Below are positions 62,940 to 64,000 of a DNA stretch of 64,000 nt, one piece after another (position 1 is the first letter of the stretch; every line of letters begins with the position of its first letter). This stretch comes from Chryseobacterium sp. JV274. Its GTDB lineage: Bacteria; Bacteroidota; Bacteroidia; Flavobacteriales; Weeksellaceae. The notes beneath the pieces were generated by a model. The model ran no database searches and was not told the DNA's origin. It saw only the letters and a program-made list of their open reading frames with translations. Both the position numbers and the translations under genes were made by a program. Where the stretch lies: the NCBI RefSeq assembly GCF_903969135.1, contig NZ_LR824569.1:5043001-5107000 (forward strand), given 5' to 3'.

Positions 62940-63336
62940 AATATTTTTCTTATCATTTATTATAATATTTACCTTTAGTTGCAGTAGCAATAAAGTGAGA
63001 TATACTTTTATTCCAGAAGAGAAGGATAATAAATCTATAAATGCTAATGATTTAAAACTACTTTTACATCTGTATAATGAAAAAGATATTCTTAAGAATA
63101 TTCTTATTAAAACAGATAGTGGAAATGTTTTATATTCCAATGAAGGAGTATTTAAGAAGAAGACAGAATTTAAAGAATTAGAGTTGCCCAAAGACACTAA
63201 ATCTCTTATTATCATTTATAATAATAAAAAGAATAGAATAGAAGTTAAGAAAAATTATAAATATCTCTATATTGAATTTAGAGGGAATGATTTATTGGAA
63301 ATAGTATACACAACTGAAAAGCCAGCCTTCACTTAA
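62923..63336 (+). CDS. Putative immunity lipoprotein for the metzincin RHS toxin
   Basis: This 137-residue lipoprotein (lipobox FTFSC near residue 18-20) has a charged body rich in Lys, Glu and Asn. Its start lies 17 bp inside the toxin gene. Export to the envelope suits a partner of a peptidase that acts in the periplasm or outside the cell. I do not recognise the family, so the function is inferred from position. The operon ends at the terminator that follows. Confidence 0.7.
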   Translation: MKKLSKIFFLSFIIIFTFSCSSNKVRYTFIPEEKDNKSINANDLKLLLHLYNEKDILKNILIKTDSGNVLYSNEGVFKKKTEFKELELPKDTKSLIIIYNNKKNRIEVKKNYKYLYIEFRGNDLLEIVYTTEKPAFT

Positions 63337-63341
63337 AACAT

Positions 63342-63368
63342 AAAGCCACTGCATTTGCGGTGGTTTTT
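63342..63368 (+). terminator. Intrinsic terminator of the RHS operon
   Basis: CCACTGC (63346-63352) pairs with GCGGTGG (63357-63363), with one wobble and a short loop, followed by five T residues. Confidence 0.75.
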
Positions 63369-63387
63369 ATATTGTTCTGTTTTGTAT

Positions 63388-63525
63388 TTGGAAACAGAAC
63401 AAGATTATTGCAGTATTCCCAATCATATTTTAGATAACCTAAATGATTATATTGCACTATTGAAAAAGCAGAATGAAGCTTTAGAAGAGGAAAATAAGAA
63501 GCTAAAACTCAATAAGAGAAATTAA
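63388..63525 (+). pseudogene. Short coiled-coil remnant
   Basis: A TTG-initiated 45-residue frame (LETEQDYCSIPNHILDNLND, then a Glu/Lys/Leu coiled coil LKKQNEALEEENKKLK) has no ATG. It looks like the C-terminal end of a lost regulator or similar protein. Confidence 0.35.
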
Positions 63526-63563
63526 AAGCTGTTACCTTACAGCCGGAAGATATTCTGAAATAA

Positions 63564-63590
63564 AAATACCCCGCATTTTGCGGGGTATTT
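63564..63590. terminator. Bidirectional intrinsic terminator
   Basis: A perfect 11-bp stem AAATACCCCGC (63564-63574) / GCGGGGTATTT (63580-63590) with a 5-base loop lies between the remnant and the convergent XRE gene. Confidence 0.85.
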
Positions 63591-63611
63591 ATTTTTTAGA
63601 AAGTGTATTTT

Positions 63612-63944
63612 TTATGAATACGCTTTTTTAGCTTTATAATCACGAATTGTAAGATCAAGAAATCGAATGATAATTTCTTGATCTTCCTCGCTCATCTCCT
63701 GAATGATCTCAAATTTTTTGAGAAGTTCTTTATCTTTAATGGTTACCGTATCATCATTTAATAAGGCATCGCTGGAAACCCCCAAGGCATCTGCAATATT
63801 TTTAAGCACATCAGCGGGAGGAATACTGCTTCCCAATTCATAACGGGAAAGGCTTTTGCTATTCACCTGAGACTTTTCTGCAAGTTCAGCTTGTGAAAAC
63901 CCTTTCTGTTGTCTGTATAGCCTTATACGTTCTGCGATAGTCAT
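63612..63944 (-). CDS. XRE-family helix-turn-helix regulator
   Basis: This 110-residue regulator has an N-terminal HTH_3 domain (IRLYRQQKGFSQAELAEKSQ, then VNSKSLSRYELGSSIPPADV, about 6-62). A C-terminal acidic helical extension (EIIQEMSEEDQEIIIRFLDL) is like that of phage- or island-borne repressors. It stands at the right edge of the accessory region and shares the HTH type, but not the tail, with the XRE gene at 53921. Its targets are unknown. Confidence 0.88.
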   Translation of the reverse strand: MTIAERIRLYRQQKGFSQAELAEKSQVNSKSLSRYELGSSIPPADVLKNIADALGVSSDALLNDDTVTIKDKELLKKFEIIQEMSEEDQEIIIRFLDLTIRDYKAKKAYS

Positions 63945-64000
63945 AAGTGAGATTTTTAGATATTAAACATCCTATAAATGCGAATTTAAGACAAATAAAA

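Noticed and set aside
1..64000. CRISPR array or cas genes
   Set aside because: No regularly spaced direct repeats of 25-40 bp with unique spacers and no cas-like proteins were seen.

Overview
The window is AT-rich bacterial DNA from a member of the Bacteroidota, most likely a Chryseobacterium-like flavobacterium (Weeksellaceae). The evidence is TAnnTTTG-type -7 promoter elements (best seen before two tRNA-Lys genes), a TonB-dependent receptor/DUF4249 pair, a protein with a type IX secretion sorting domain, DUF6443-type RHS proteins, a GT117/DUF2723 glycosyltransferase, and a quinol NO reductase plus lipoprotein NirK. The assignment rests on recognised protein families and promoter style, not on a database search.

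Region 1 (1-39.4 kb) looks like ordinary chromosome. It holds a panB - MarR/GNAT operon behind a palindromic operator, two FAD amine oxidases, a histidine kinase/NarL-type regulator pair, small metabolic genes (ACT protein, alpha/beta hydrolase lipoprotein, VOC protein, RidA-like, SDR), two Crp/Fnr regulators with Crp-like sites nearby, a TonB receptor with its DUF4249 lipoprotein, a large DUF2723 membrane glycosyltransferase, and two long inverted-repeat intergenic elements.

Region 2 (22.5-31.2 kb) is a nitrogen-oxide island, mostly on the minus strand. It contains a membrane protein, copper nitrite reductase (nirK), an FGE/SUMF1-like lipoprotein, an SCO-like copper/thiol protein, a cytochrome c lipoprotein, the iron-sulfur repair protein RIC, quinol NO reductase and a hemerythrin. 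Next to it are a methyltransferase and an NsrR-like Rrf2 regulator. Similar palindromes (AAAGA-N8-TCTTT type) lie before the Rrf2 gene, the methyltransferase, ric and the nirK operon, which suggests one NO-responsive regulon that reduces nitrite to N2O. No nosZ is present.

Region 3 (31.2-39.2 kb) carries an AraC regulator divergent from a TolC-HlyD-MFS efflux operon, a GlxA-type regulator with a DJ-1 partner, and a MarR/membrane-protein pair with a palindromic operator. Two nearly identical tRNA-Lys(UUU) units at 39.4-39.8 kb mark the edge of the accessory region.

Region 4 (40-64 kb) is accessory. It starts with a large serine recombinase and an overlapping 52-residue protein. Then comes a locus I cannot assign to a described system: a 1312-residue leaderless protein, a phage-fibre-like protein, a 168-residue protein, and a 796-residue polymorphic toxin with an overlapping immunity gene. 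These are followed by an array of start-less toxin cassettes, a paralogous immunity gene and cassette scars. A second locus follows: a T9SS-exported repeat protein, two large RHS/YD-repeat proteins, a metzincin-type (HEXXHXXGXXH) toxin tip and an overlapping lipoprotein immunity gene. The two loci have matching upstream promoters (CGAC-N7-GTCG, 11 bp, then a TATCTTTG-like -7 box), so they may be switched on together. The shared promoter, the toxin cassette array and the 1312-residue/fibre locus are the strongest candidates for new biology here.
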